Below, one piece after another: positions 1 to 7,261 of a stretch of DNA of 40,800 bases. Both the position numbers and the translations under genes were made by a program. This stretch comes from Desulfuromonadales bacterium (GTDB lineage: Bacteria; Desulfobacterota; Desulfuromonadia; Desulfuromonadales; JAAXQG01), in the NCBI GenBank assembly GCA_012974445.1, contig JAAXQG010000151.1:1-40800 (forward strand), read 5' to 3'. The notes under the pieces were generated by a model, which saw only the letters and a list, made by a program, of their open reading frames with translations, had not been told where the DNA came from and did no database searches. Position 1 is the stretch's first letter; each line of letters begins with the position of its first letter.

Positions 1-805
1 CGGCGATACGCTGACGCAGATCCTCGAGGCTGAGTTCCTTATCTTTCATGGTGCGACTGGAATCGCTCTCGGGTTGTTGATCCATGTTAAGATTGACATC
101 GTAGCGGTCGAAGCCGATGGTCTGGTAGGTTTGGGACATCTGTCCCTCCGGGGTGCGGTGGATGGATCCTTCTTCCAGCCGCAGGTTCAGAGTGCGGCTC
201 TCGGGGTCGGATAGCAGCCTGCCGCGGCGGGCCAGAATGATCGAAGGCTGGTCGGCAACCCGCCCATCCTGAATGAAGACGCCTTCCATGGATCCGCTGC
301 GCTCATCCAGGTTGTTGGTATAGAGAACCAGGCCCTTGAATTCATCGATAAACACCCGCTCCTGAAGGCCCACATGGGCTCGACTGTTGAGAATATTGAA
401 GACCTGGTTTCGAAAGGCGTGATAGCTAAGGGGTTGGAGATAGAGTGACATCATTGCGGTCAGGAGGCACACGGGGATCGAGAGCATGATCGTGGGCGCA
501 ATAAGGTTCGTGGCGCTGAATCCCGTGGCTTTCAGGGCGATGATTTCTCCGTCGGAGGAGAGCCGTCCATAGGCAAGGATAATGCCGAGCAAAAAGGCGA
601 GGGGCAGGCACAGGGTCAGAAAAGACGGGATGAGGTAGAGGAAGAGCTTTGCCGTCTCTGACGCAGGAACACCCTTGTTGATGACCATCTCTATAAGGCG
701 AAGCATGCGCCCCAGGAGTAGGACGGCCGTAAGGACGCAAAGCCCCAATGCAAAGGGGGTAAGCGTTTCGCGTATAATATAGATGTATAAGCGCCATGAT
801 CTCAT
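1..805 (-). CDS. lptF: LptF-type LPS export permease (3' part outside window)
   Basis: This is an inner-membrane permease of the YjgP/YjgQ (LptF/LptG) family, which with LptB extracts lipopolysaccharide from the inner membrane. The frame is absent from the ORF track because it runs off the left edge; track ORFs 187..375 and 426..797 are shadows of it. From the ATG at 805 it reads [20 protein letters not shown], with TM1 at about 15-35 and TM2 at about 55-80. The family signature [14 protein letters not shown] lies near 82-95 and TM3 near 100-122. A soluble jellyroll-like domain follows, with 268 codons visible. LptF is preferred over LptG from the N-terminal pattern, but the paralogues are hard to separate. 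No Shine-Dalgarno is seen, and the promoter lies almost on the start codon. Confidence 0.85.
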   Translation of the reverse strand, partial: MRSWRLYIYIIRETLTPFALGLCVLTAVLLLGRMLRLIEMVINKGVPASETAKLFLYLIPSFLTLCLPLAFLLGIILAYGRLSSDGEIIALKATGFSATNLIAPTIMLSIPVCLLTAMMSLYLQPLSYHAFRNQVFNILNSRAHVGLQERVFIDEFKGLVLYTNNLDERSGSMEGVFIQDGRVADQPSIILARRGRLLSDPESRTLNLRLEEGSIHRTPEGQMSQTYQTIGFDRYDVNLNMDQQPESDSSRTMKDKELSLEDLRQRIA

Positions 806-814
806 ATCGCGCGG

Positions 815-843
815 ATACTAGCGATTTTATGGAGGCTTGTAAA
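815..843 (-). promoter_or_regulatory. Candidate sigma-70 promoter for lptF
   Basis: On the minus strand TTTACA (843-838) is followed by a 17-nt spacer and TAGTAT (820-815). The start codon A is at 805, only nine bases beyond the -10 box, so a normal +1 would give a leader of only two to four bases. Confidence 0.5.
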
Positions 844-868
844 CCGCTCTGCGAGACTGTTTTTTGCC

Positions 869-897
869 TTGTCAGAGCAGGGGCTGCGTGTTATAGA
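869..897 (+). promoter_or_regulatory. Sigma-70 promoter for rpsB-tsf
   Basis: TTGTCA (869-874), a 17-nt spacer and TATAGA (892-897) match the housekeeping consensus at 5/6 and 4/6. Transcription would start near 904 and give an rpsB leader of about 110 nt. Leaders of this gene often carry an S2 autoregulatory site, but no such structure was confirmed here. Confidence 0.6.
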
Positions 898-1015
898 CAG
901 TCGTTGCAAAAACCACACGCTCACCGGACCCGGGCAAGCAGGTGGCCGAATCGTTCGGCTTCTTGTCTCGGGGTGGAAGGGGGCGGAGGAAACCAACCAA
1001 ACCAAGGAGAAAACA

Positions 1016-1879
1016 ATGGCCACAGTATCAATGAAGCAACTTCTGGAGTCCGGAGTCCATTTCGGTCACCAGACCAAGCGTTGGAACCCCAAGATGAAGC
1101 CCTATATTTTCGGGGCTCGTAACGGGATTTACATTATCGACCTTCAGAAGACCGTTCGTTATTTCAAGACGGCTCAGAACTTCCTGAAGGATGTCGCCGA
1201 AAGAGGCGAGAAGGTTCTCTTTGTCGGTACCAAGCGTCAGGCTCAGGAGGCGATTGCAGAGGAAGCTCTCCGTGCCGGTCAGTATTTCGTAAACAGCCGC
1301 TGGCTCGGCGGTATGCTGACTAACTTTTCCACCATCAAGAAAAGCATCGATCGTCTCAAGAAGATCGAGGCTATGGCCGAAGATGGAACCTACGATCTGA
1401 TCACCAAGAAAGAGGCGCTTCAGCTTGAGAAGGAGCGCGTCAAGCTTGAGAGGACTCTGGGCGGAATTAAGCACATGGGCAAGATCCCCGCCGCGATTTT
1501 CGTTATCGACCCCAAGAAAGAAACCATCGCCGTCAAGGAAGCCCGCAAGCTCGGCATTCCCGTTGTGGCCGTTGTCGATACGAACTGTGATCCCGACGAT
1601 ATTGATTACCTGATCCCCGGTAACGATGATGCGATTCGTGCGATTCGTCTCTTCTGTTCTTCCATGGCTGAGTCCTGCATTGAGGGCACCCAGGCCCGCA
1701 ACGAGAAGCTTCAGGCCGATACCGAAGGCGACGAAGTCGTTGCCGCACCAGAGACAGCCCCTGTTGTTGCCGCACCAGAGACAGCCCCTGTTGCTGCTGC
1801 ACCAGAGACAGCCCCTGTTGCTGTTGCTCCTGCTACAGATGCTGCTGTTGCTCCCGAGGCTCCCTCGGTCGAGGCGTAA
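1016..1879 (+). CDS. rpsB: 30S ribosomal protein S2
   Basis: This is small-subunit ribosomal protein S2, 287 aa. The track ORF begins at 869, but the start is the ATG at 1016: it follows AAGGAGA at good spacing and gives the family N-terminus [19 protein letters not shown]. Typical S2 motifs follow, including [26 protein letters not shown] and [13 protein letters not shown]. The core ends near residue 235. After it comes a low-complexity Ala/Pro/Val/Glu tail of about 45 residues, largely made of three copies of a nine-residue APETAPV-type unit. Such tails occur in some proteobacterial S2 proteins, but the exact DNA triplication is unusual. The gene is first in the rpsB-tsf unit. Confidence 0.98.
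   Translation: MATVSMKQLLESGVHFGHQTKRWNPKMKPYIFGARNGIYIIDLQKTVRYFKTAQNFLKDVAERGEKVLFVGTKRQAQEAIAEEALRAGQYFVNSRWLGGMLTNFSTIKKSIDRLKKIEAMAEDGTYDLITKKEALQLEKERVKLERTLGGIKHMGKIPAAIFVIDPKKETIAVKEARKLGIPVVAVVDTNCDPDDIDYLIPGNDDAIRAIRLFCSSMAESCIEGTQARNEKLQADTEGDEVVAAPETAPVVAAPETAPVAAAPETAPVAVAPATDAAVAPEAPSVEA
1742..1822 (+). repeat. Three 27-bp tandem repeats in the rpsB tail
   Basis: Three adjacent in-frame 27-bp units (1742-1768, 1769-1795, 1796-1822) share an identical 20-base core, GCACCAGAGACAGCCCCTGT. Differences are confined to the flanking Val/Ala codons. The near-identity suggests recent expansion by slippage or unequal recombination. Confidence 0.95.
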
Positions 1880-1901
1880 TTTGTCTCTGTTCTAGTCAGT
1901 C

Positions 1902-1936
1902 AATGGCGACCCCTTGAAGGGGGTCGCCATTTTTGA
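1902..1936 (+). terminator. Hairpin terminator/attenuator between rpsB and tsf
   Basis: The stem AATGGCGACCCC pairs with a GGGGTCGCCATT arm over about 12 bp with a six-base loop, followed by TTTT. It lies between two genes normally co-transcribed, so it probably acts as a partial terminator that adjusts tsf relative to rpsB. Confidence 0.8.
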
Positions 1937-1990
1937 ATTCAAAAAAGCGGGAGATTTCTCCCCGAAAACATAGGTTGGAGGTCAGTGATC

Positions 1991-2902
1991 GTGTCTATTA
2001 CCGCAAAGATGGTTTCAGAGCTGCGCACTAAAACAGGTGCCGGAATGATGGATTGTAAAAAAGCTCTTACCCAGACCGCAGGAGACATGGAGGCGGCGGT
2101 AGACTTTCTTCGTCAGAAGGGCCTTTCTGCCGCTGCGAAGAAGTCCGACCGTGTTGCTGCTGAGGGTATGGTTGTTGCTGCGGGCACTGGCAATGTGGGA
2201 ACGATTCTCGAGGTAAACTCCGAGACCGACTTCGTCGCAAAAAACGATGCTTTCCAGACATTTGTCAACACTGTCGCTCAGGTTGTTGTGGATAAGGCTC
2301 CTGCTGATCTTGAGGCTCTCAAGGCCCTGCCGTACCCCGGTAGCGATCGTGACGTGGTTGCCGAATTGAACCATCAGATCTCCACTATCGGCGAGAACAT
2401 GAACCTGCGTCGCTTTGAGCGTTTTGAAGTGGCTGAGGGCCTGGTCAGCTCCTACGTTCACGCTGGCGGCAAGATTGGTGTTCTGATTGAGCTCAGCACT
2501 GCAAAGGCCGATGACGAGCGTGTGGCAGCCGTAGGCCGCCAGCTCGCCATGCATGTTGCGGCAGCGTTCCCCCAGTTCCTTAAGCGTGAAGAAGTGCCCG
2601 CCGAAATTGTCGAGCGCGAGAAGGACGTATTGCGCAGCAAGGCCAAGGATAGCGGCAAGCCCGACGAAATTATCGAAAAAATTCTGCTTGGGCAGATCAA
2701 CAAGTTCTACGGCGAAATCTGTCTTCTCGAGCAGGCCTATGTTATCGACCCTGATCTGAAGGTTGCCAAGGTCGTTGAAGCTCTGGCCAAGGAGATCGGT
2801 GCCGAAGTGACCCTGAGCCGCTTTGGACGTTTTCAGCTGGGTGAGGGCATCGAGAAGAAGGAAGACGATTTTGCCGCAGAGGTAGCTGCTCTGAGCAAGT
2901 AA
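1991..2902 (+). CDS. tsf: Translation elongation factor Ts
   Basis: EF-Ts is the guanine nucleotide exchange factor for EF-Tu. The track starts at a GTG at 1985, but the GTG at 1991 lies nine bases after GGAGG (1977-1981) and gives the standard N-terminus (M)[20 protein letters not shown]. The UBA-like N-terminal domain spans about residues 1-50. The EF-Tu-interacting TDFVAKN motif is near 75-85, followed by the two-part core domain. At 303 aa it is a long-form EF-Ts, comparable to the E. coli protein of about 283 aa. A GTG start in a highly expressed factor is mildly unusual. pyrH follows after 11 bp. Confidence 0.96.
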   Translation: MSITAKMVSELRTKTGAGMMDCKKALTQTAGDMEAAVDFLRQKGLSAAAKKSDRVAAEGMVVAAGTGNVGTILEVNSETDFVAKNDAFQTFVNTVAQVVVDKAPADLEALKALPYPGSDRDVVAELNHQISTIGENMNLRRFERFEVAEGLVSSYVHAGGKIGVLIELSTAKADDERVAAVGRQLAMHVAAAFPQFLKREEVPAEIVEREKDVLRSKAKDSGKPDEIIEKILLGQINKFYGEICLLEQAYVIDPDLKVAKVVEALAKEIGAEVTLSRFGRFQLGEGIEKKEDDFAAEVAALSK

Positions 2903-2913
2903 GGAGCGAATCG

Positions 2914-3639
2914 ATGGCGCAAAGCAATTTAAAATACAAGCGGGTACTTCTCAAACTCAGTGGTGAGGCTCTTGCGGGCAATCAGGGCTTTGGTATTGAT
3001 CCCGATGTGATTGTCGGAATCGCCAACCAGGTGCGGGAAGTGTCGGAGCTGGGTGTCGAAGTTGCCCTGGTCATTGGCGGCGGTAATATTTTCCGTGGCC
3101 TTGCCGCTTCATCGAAGGGGATGGATCGTGCTTCGGCTGACTACATGGGGATGTTGGCGACTCTTATGAACAGCCTCGCCATGCAGGATGCTCTTGAGAA
3201 AGCCGGCGTTGACACTCGTGTTCAATCCGCCATCGAGATGCATGAAATTGCCGAATCCTACATTCGACGTCGTGCGATGCGCCACCTGGAAAAGGGAAGA
3301 GTCGTTATTTTCGGAGCCGGTACCGGTAATCCCTATTTCACCACCGATACGGCAGCGAGTCTCAGAGCCATGGAAATCGGCGCTGAAGTCATTTTGAAGG
3401 CAACCAAGGTTGACGGGGTTTACAGCTCTGATCCCGCCATTGACAAAGATGCCGTCAAATACGACACTCTGACTCATTTGGATGTTCTTAAGCTTGGACT
3501 TCAGGTGATGGATGCCACGGCAACTTCCCTTTGCATGGATAATAACCTGCCCATTATTGTGTTCGATCTGACTCAGGACGGCAATATCAAGAAGGCTGTC
3601 ATGGGTGAGTCCATCGGGACGATTGTTGAAGGAGATTGA
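2914..3639 (+). CDS. pyrH: UMP kinase
   Basis: This is the bacterial hexameric UMP kinase (UMP + ATP to UDP + ADP), a cytoplasmic enzyme of pyrimidine nucleotide synthesis and a member of the amino acid kinase fold. The ATG at 2914 follows AAGGAG (2901-2906). Visible motifs are the N-terminal KLSGEALAG loop (about 14-22), GGGNIFRG (about 55-62), the [15 protein letters not shown] nucleotide-binding segment (about 131-145), and the ATKVDGVY segment. The length of 241 aa is typical. It overlaps the track start of frr but not the preferred frr start. Confidence 0.97.
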   Translation: MAQSNLKYKRVLLKLSGEALAGNQGFGIDPDVIVGIANQVREVSELGVEVALVIGGGNIFRGLAASSKGMDRASADYMGMLATLMNSLAMQDALEKAGVDTRVQSAIEMHEIAESYIRRRAMRHLEKGRVVIFGAGTGNPYFTTDTAASLRAMEIGAEVILKATKVDGVYSSDPAIDKDAVKYDTLTHLDVLKLGLQVMDATATSLCMDNNLPIIVFDLTQDGNIKKAVMGESIGTIVEGD

Positions 3640-3644
3640 TTACC

Positions 3645-4202
3645 ATGTACAAGTCGATTATTTCTTCCGCCTCGGAGCGGATGGACAAAACTCTGGAGTC
3701 TTTGAAAAAAGATTTTGCCAGGGTTCGTACCGGGCGCGCTTCCACCACTTTGCTTGATCCGGTGATGGTCAATTATTACGGAAACCCCACACCTTTGAGT
3801 CAGGTTGGAACCCTGTCTGTTCCCGAGGCCAGGCTGATTACTGTCACGCCCTGGGAAAAGAACCTGATTCCTGAAATTGAAAAGGCTATTCTCAAGTCGG
3901 ATCTGGGCCTCAATCCCTCTTCTGACGGGGTGATTATTCGTATTCCCCTGCCCTCCTTGACCGAGGATCGCCGCAAGGAACTCTGCAAGAACGTCAAACG
4001 TCTTGGAGAGGATGCCAAGGTCAGTGTCCGTGCCATACGTCGTGACGGCAACGATGAGCTCAAGAAGCTCGAAAAGTCCAAGGATATTTCCGAGGACGAC
4101 CTCAAGCGTGGCGAGAAGGATATTCAGGATATCACCGACCAGCATGTCAAGAAAATCGACGATCTGGTTGTTCATAAAGAAAAGGATGTGATGGAAATCT
4201 GA
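3645..4202 (+). CDS. frr: Ribosome recycling factor
   Basis: RRF splits post-termination ribosomes together with EF-G. The track begins at a TTG at 3636, but the ATG at 3645 is preferred: it follows AAGGAG (3629-3634) at ten bases and gives exactly 185 aa, the family length. Motifs include [10 protein letters not shown] (about 25-34), which carries the key arginine, plus the GNPTPLSQ and [14 protein letters not shown] segments. The ends form the long three-helix bundle. The gene starts six bases after the pyrH stop, consistent with the conserved rpsB-tsf-pyrH-frr order. Confidence 0.97.
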   Translation: MYKSIISSASERMDKTLESLKKDFARVRTGRASTTLLDPVMVNYYGNPTPLSQVGTLSVPEARLITVTPWEKNLIPEIEKAILKSDLGLNPSSDGVIIRIPLPSLTEDRRKELCKNVKRLGEDAKVSVRAIRRDGNDELKKLEKSKDISEDDLKRGEKDIQDITDQHVKKIDDLVVHKEKDVMEI

Positions 4203-4242
4203 TCCATCACCGTATAACAACCCAAAAAAGAGGAGAGAAATC

Positions 4243-4410
4243 ATGGCTTATAAAATCAACGATGACTGTCTTAACTGTGCTGCCTGTGTAGATTCCTGCC
4301 CTGTTGGCGCTATCGTCGAAGGCGACAGCAAGTACGACATCAACGCGGATTGTGTTGAGTGTGGCGCTTGTGTTGATACCTGCCCCGTCAGCGCTATCAT
4401 CAACGAGTAG
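4243..4410 (+). CDS. 2[4Fe-4S] ferredoxin
   Basis: This 55-aa protein is too short for the ORF track. It reads MAYKINDDCLNCAACVDSCP and carries two CxxCxxCxxxCP clusters, at about residues 9-20 and 37-48, with the pseudo-twofold layout of clostridial-type ferredoxins. It is a cytoplasmic low-potential electron carrier; the redox partner cannot be told from the context. It starts after GAGGAGAG, 40 bp downstream of frr, and is followed by a strong terminator, so it may be the last gene of the frr transcript and also have its own promoter. Confidence 0.95.
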   Translation: MAYKINDDCLNCAACVDSCPVGAIVEGDSKYDINADCVECGACVDTCPVSAIINE

Positions 4411-4419
4411 TCTCTTGAT

Positions 4420-4446
4420 GGGGCGCCTTCGGGCGCCCCTTCTTTT
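4420..4446 (+). terminator. Rho-independent terminator after the ferredoxin gene
   Basis: A perfect 8-bp stem GGGGCGCC/GGCGCCCC is closed by a TTCG tetraloop and followed by TTCTTTT. It ends the rpsB-to-ferredoxin stretch. Confidence 0.93.
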
Positions 4447-4495
4447 ATCTGCCTTCGCTTCTTCTTGTCTCTTCCCCCGATTTCATGTTAATTAC

Positions 4496-4543
4496 ACAAC
4501 CTCTTGGTCAGGCATTATCCTGAGTCTGCAGAGGTTGTTTTCT
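4496..4543 (+). promoter_or_regulatory. Nested inverted repeat covering the uppS ribosome-binding region
   Basis: The outer arms ACAACCTC (4496-4503) and GAGGTTGT (4531-4538) are perfect complements. Inside them lie TCAGG (4508-4512) and CCTGA (4519-4523). The 3' outer arm contains GAGG, the only Shine-Dalgarno-like sequence ten bases before the uppS ATG, and is followed by TTTTCTT. The RNA hairpin could hide the ribosome-binding site or act as a weak attenuator. Function is inferred. Confidence 0.45.
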
Positions 4544-4544
4544 T

Positions 4545-5270
4545 ATGCACATCCCTAAACATCTTGCGATTATCATGGACGGCAATGGCCGATGGGCACG
4601 AAACCGTCAACTCCCCCGTCTTGCAGGACATGCTCGTGGTGTAGAGACGGTCCGTACCGTGGTGCAGGAGTGCGCACGTCTTGGCGTGGAGTATCTCACC
4701 CTCTATGCTTTTAGTTCCGAAAACTGGCGTCGTCCCGGTGACGAGGTTTCGGGACTGATGAGCCTGCTTGCTGCCTTTCTGCGTTCGGAGCTCGCCAGCA
4801 TGCAGGAATATGGTATCCGATTGTCTGCCATTGGCGATCTTGCTTTGCTTCCTGAGCAGTCCAGAAGGGTTCTGCAGGAGACCATGGAGGCAACGGCAAG
4901 CAACGACAAGATGGTTCTTAATCTGGCGCTTTCTTATGGCGGTCGTGATGAAATCATCCGAGCCATGGCTTCGATCGGAAAAAAAATTGAAACTGCGCAG
5001 CTCAGTTCCTTGCAGATTGACGAGGCGCTGATCTGCGATCATCTTGATACTCGTTCGCTTCCTGATCCTGACTTGCTCATTCGTACCAGTGGAGAGATGC
5101 GTATCAGTAATTTTCTGCTTTGGCAGATCGCCTATTCGGAACTCGTATTTACCGATGTGCTCTGGCCCGATTTTGGGGTGGAGGAACTTCACCGGGCCAT
5201 CGAGGAATTCTCCCTGCGGGAGAGAAGATTCGGGTTGACGGGCGATCAGCTCCAGACGCCTGAGACCTGA
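4545..5270 (+). CDS. uppS: Undecaprenyl diphosphate synthase
   Basis: This cis-prenyltransferase condenses eight isopentenyl diphosphates onto farnesyl diphosphate to give the C55 lipid carrier used for peptidoglycan and O-antigen synthesis. At 241 aa it has the family length. Catalytic Asp12 sits in IIMDGNGRWA. Other motifs are the GVETVR helix, YAFSSENWRRP (about 55-65), LSYGGRDEI, and the C-terminal pocket DLLIRTSGEMRISNFLLWQ with EL.FTDVLWPDF. The ATG at 4545 has only a GAGG as ribosome-binding site. uppS-cdsA-dxr-rseP is a widely conserved envelope and isoprenoid cluster. Confidence 0.97.
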   Translation: MHIPKHLAIIMDGNGRWARNRQLPRLAGHARGVETVRTVVQECARLGVEYLTLYAFSSENWRRPGDEVSGLMSLLAAFLRSELASMQEYGIRLSAIGDLALLPEQSRRVLQETMEATASNDKMVLNLALSYGGRDEIIRAMASIGKKIETAQLSSLQIDEALICDHLDTRSLPDPDLLIRTSGEMRISNFLLWQIAYSELVFTDVLWPDFGVEELHRAIEEFSLRERRFGLTGDQLQTPET

Positions 5271-5274
5271 CTTC

Positions 5275-5284
5275 GGAGGATCCT
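5275..5284 (+). promoter_or_regulatory. Ribosome-binding site that points to an ATT start for cdsA
   Basis: GGAGG (5275-5279) is followed by five bases and then ATT at 5285, which is in frame with cdsA. No ATG, GTG or TTG is in frame between the uppS stop and 5378, so this strong site has no ordinary start codon to serve. Confidence 0.7.
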
Positions 5285-6079
5285 ATTAAACAGCGCATTC
5301 TAACCGCCCTTATTGCCCTGCCTTTACTGATTCTTTTTCTCAACTATTCAGGAAAAAGTCTTTTTCTACTTTTCTCGGTGCTTGTCTGCGCCCTGGCCCT
5401 GCAGGAATTTTTCGTCATGGCCCTGCCGAATCAGAGCCTGCTGGAGCGTAGGGTTCTCATTGGCCTTGGTTCCGGCTGGATATGTCTTTTCGGTTTCGGA
5501 ACATTCGGTTCGCTTTTCGCCGGATGGGTGGGACTCTTTTTGCTTTGTGCCTTTCTTTTCTTGTTTCGGTTCCAGTCCATGGAGACTGTTGCCTCTCGTA
5601 TGGGGCTGAGTTGTCTGGCCTTTTCCTATGTCCCGCTACTTCTTGGGCACCTGGTGTGGCTTCGAAACCTCGATGCCGGTGTACACTGGATAATTCTGAC
5701 TCTGGTGGTGGTTATGTGCGGTGATTCGGCGGCTTACTTCACCGGATCCGCCTGGGGCAGGAGGCGGCTGTATCCGGCGGTGAGCCCCAACAAGAGCCTG
5801 GAGGGCGCCTTGGGCGGGTTGGTCGGAAGTCTGATCGGCGCCTGCGTGTACAAAGGGTTTTTCCTCCCCAATGTCTCCTTCGGATTTGTGATTGCGCTGG
5901 CCCTGCTGCTGGGTGTGCTTGGACAGGTGGGTGATCTGTTCGAGTCGCTGCTCAAGCGCAGTTTCAAGGTAAAGGATTCAGGGACCCTGATTCCGGGGCA
6001 CGGAGGGATTCTGGATCGTCTTGACAGTCTGCTGTTCGCTTTTGCGCCAGCCTACTATTTTATTTTTTTCTTTGGCTAG
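5285..6079 (+). CDS. cdsA: Phosphatidate cytidylyltransferase, probable ATT start
   Basis: CdsA makes CDP-diacylglycerol from phosphatidate and CTP, the branch point of phospholipid synthesis, in the inner membrane. The track begins at a GTG at 5378 (233 aa), which has no ribosome-binding site and would remove the first membrane segment. Extending upstream in frame to the ATT at 5285 gives 264 aa beginning (I)KQRILTALIALPLLILF, the usual CdsA N-terminus, with GGAGG five bases upstream. Several further membrane segments follow. The C-terminal signature is seen as GDLFESLLKRSFKVKDSG and PGHGGILDRLDSL. A sequencing error turning ATG into ATT is the main alternative for the start; the gene identity is secure. 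Confidence 0.9.
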   Translation: MKQRILTALIALPLLILFLNYSGKSLFLLFSVLVCALALQEFFVMALPNQSLLERRVLIGLGSGWICLFGFGTFGSLFAGWVGLFLLCAFLFLFRFQSMETVASRMGLSCLAFSYVPLLLGHLVWLRNLDAGVHWIILTLVVVMCGDSAAYFTGSAWGRRRLYPAVSPNKSLEGALGGLVGSLIGACVYKGFFLPNVSFGFVIALALLLGVLGQVGDLFESLLKRSFKVKDSGTLIPGHGGILDRLDSLLFAFAPAYYFIFFFG

Positions 6080-6091
6080 GGGGAGACTGAC

Positions 6092-7249
6092 TTGAAGACC
6101 ATTTCGATACTTGGTTCGACAGGTTCCATCGGCCTGAGTACTCTGGAGGTCGTGCGCAGCTATCCCGAGCGTTACCGCGTGGGAGCCCTCTGTGCCGGGC
6201 GCAATATTGATCTGCTCGAAGAGCAGATTCGTGCTTTTGCCCCTTCTGTGGTTTCGGTGCTTTCGCAGCGCGATGCGACTTCGTTGCGCCAGCGACTGGG
6301 GGCGCAAGCTCCGGAAATTGTCGCAGGCGTCGAGGGGCAGGTGCTCTGTGCCACCCATCCGGACGTCGATACAGTGGTTTCTGCCATCGTTGGTGCTGCC
6401 GGGTTAGTGCCTACCATGGCCGCCGTATGTGCGGGCAAGGATGTTGCCCTGGCCAACAAGGAGACGCTGGTCACGGCTGGCTCCGTATTCATGGAAGCTG
6501 TAGCGCGCCATGGAGGCCAACTTTTTCCCGTGGACAGCGAACACTCGGCCATCTTTCAGTCTCTGCAGGGGCACCGCCGTCAGGACGTGAGTCGACTCAT
6601 CCTCACGGCCTCTGGTGGACCCTTTCGAGGTCGCACCCGTGCTGATCTTCAGAACATCACCCCCGAGGTGGCCCTGGCCCACCCCAACTGGAGCATGGGG
6701 AGAAAGATCAGCATCGATTCCGCCACCCTGATGAACAAGGGTCTGGAGGTCATCGAGGCCCGATGGCTCTTCGGTGTCGAGGCCGATCGCATCTCGGTTA
6801 TGGTTCATCCCCAGAGCATCGTTCATTCCATGGTCGAGTACCTTGACGGTTCGGTTATCGCCCAGATGGGGATTCCGGACATGACGGCACCTATCGCCTA
6901 CGCGCTCAGTTACCCCGAACGCCTGGATCTTGATCTGCCTCCGCTGGATCTCTGTGCGCTGGGACAGCTGAGCTTTGAGGCTCCTGATCTGGAGACCTTC
7001 CCCTGTCTCGGACTTGCGTATCAGGCGCTGGAGTCCGGAGGAACGGCTCCCGCCATTCTCAACGCTGCCAACGAAATCGCCGTGGAGGCTTTTCTCGAGG
7101 GGCGACTGTCCTTTCTCGGCATAGGGGAAGTCCTGGACGCCGTTCTACAATCTGAGGACACGGGAGCGCTGGCGAGTCTGGATGATGCCCTGGACGCCGA
7201 TCGTCGTGGGCGCCTTGGTGCTTCTGAACTTATTGATCAAAGAAACTAA
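6092..7249 (+). CDS. dxr: 1-deoxy-D-xylulose 5-phosphate reductoisomerase
   Basis: Dxr converts DXP to methylerythritol 4-phosphate with NADPH and a divalent metal, the committed step of the MEP isoprenoid pathway. The start is TTG at 6092, six bases after GGGGGAG. The NADPH-binding GSTGSIG lies at residues 8-14. Further motifs are ALANKETLV, PVDSEHSAIFQ (metal and substrate site), TASGGPF, the active-site loop segment HPNWSMGRKISIDSATLMNK, and HPQSIVHSMVEY. At 385 aa it is full length. It lies 12 bp after cdsA and 12 bp before rseP, so co-transcription is likely. Confidence 0.97.
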   Translation: MKTISILGSTGSIGLSTLEVVRSYPERYRVGALCAGRNIDLLEEQIRAFAPSVVSVLSQRDATSLRQRLGAQAPEIVAGVEGQVLCATHPDVDTVVSAIVGAAGLVPTMAAVCAGKDVALANKETLVTAGSVFMEAVARHGGQLFPVDSEHSAIFQSLQGHRRQDVSRLILTASGGPFRGRTRADLQNITPEVALAHPNWSMGRKISIDSATLMNKGLEVIEARWLFGVEADRISVMVHPQSIVHSMVEYLDGSVIAQMGIPDMTAPIAYALSYPERLDLDLPPLDLCALGQLSFEAPDLETFPCLGLAYQALESGGTAPAILNAANEIAVEAFLEGRLSFLGIGEVLDAVLQSEDTGALASLDDALDADRRGRLGASELIDQRN

Positions 7250-7261
7250 CGGAGGTTTGTT

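Noticed and set aside
187-797. Track ORFs 187..375 and 426..797 (minus) as genes
   Set aside because: Both are in the wrong frame; the real LptF frame runs from 805 through the left edge and shows clear membrane and family motifs.
1742-1822. Tandem repeat as a CRISPR or non-coding satellite
   Set aside because: Units are contiguous without spacers and stay in frame within rpsB.
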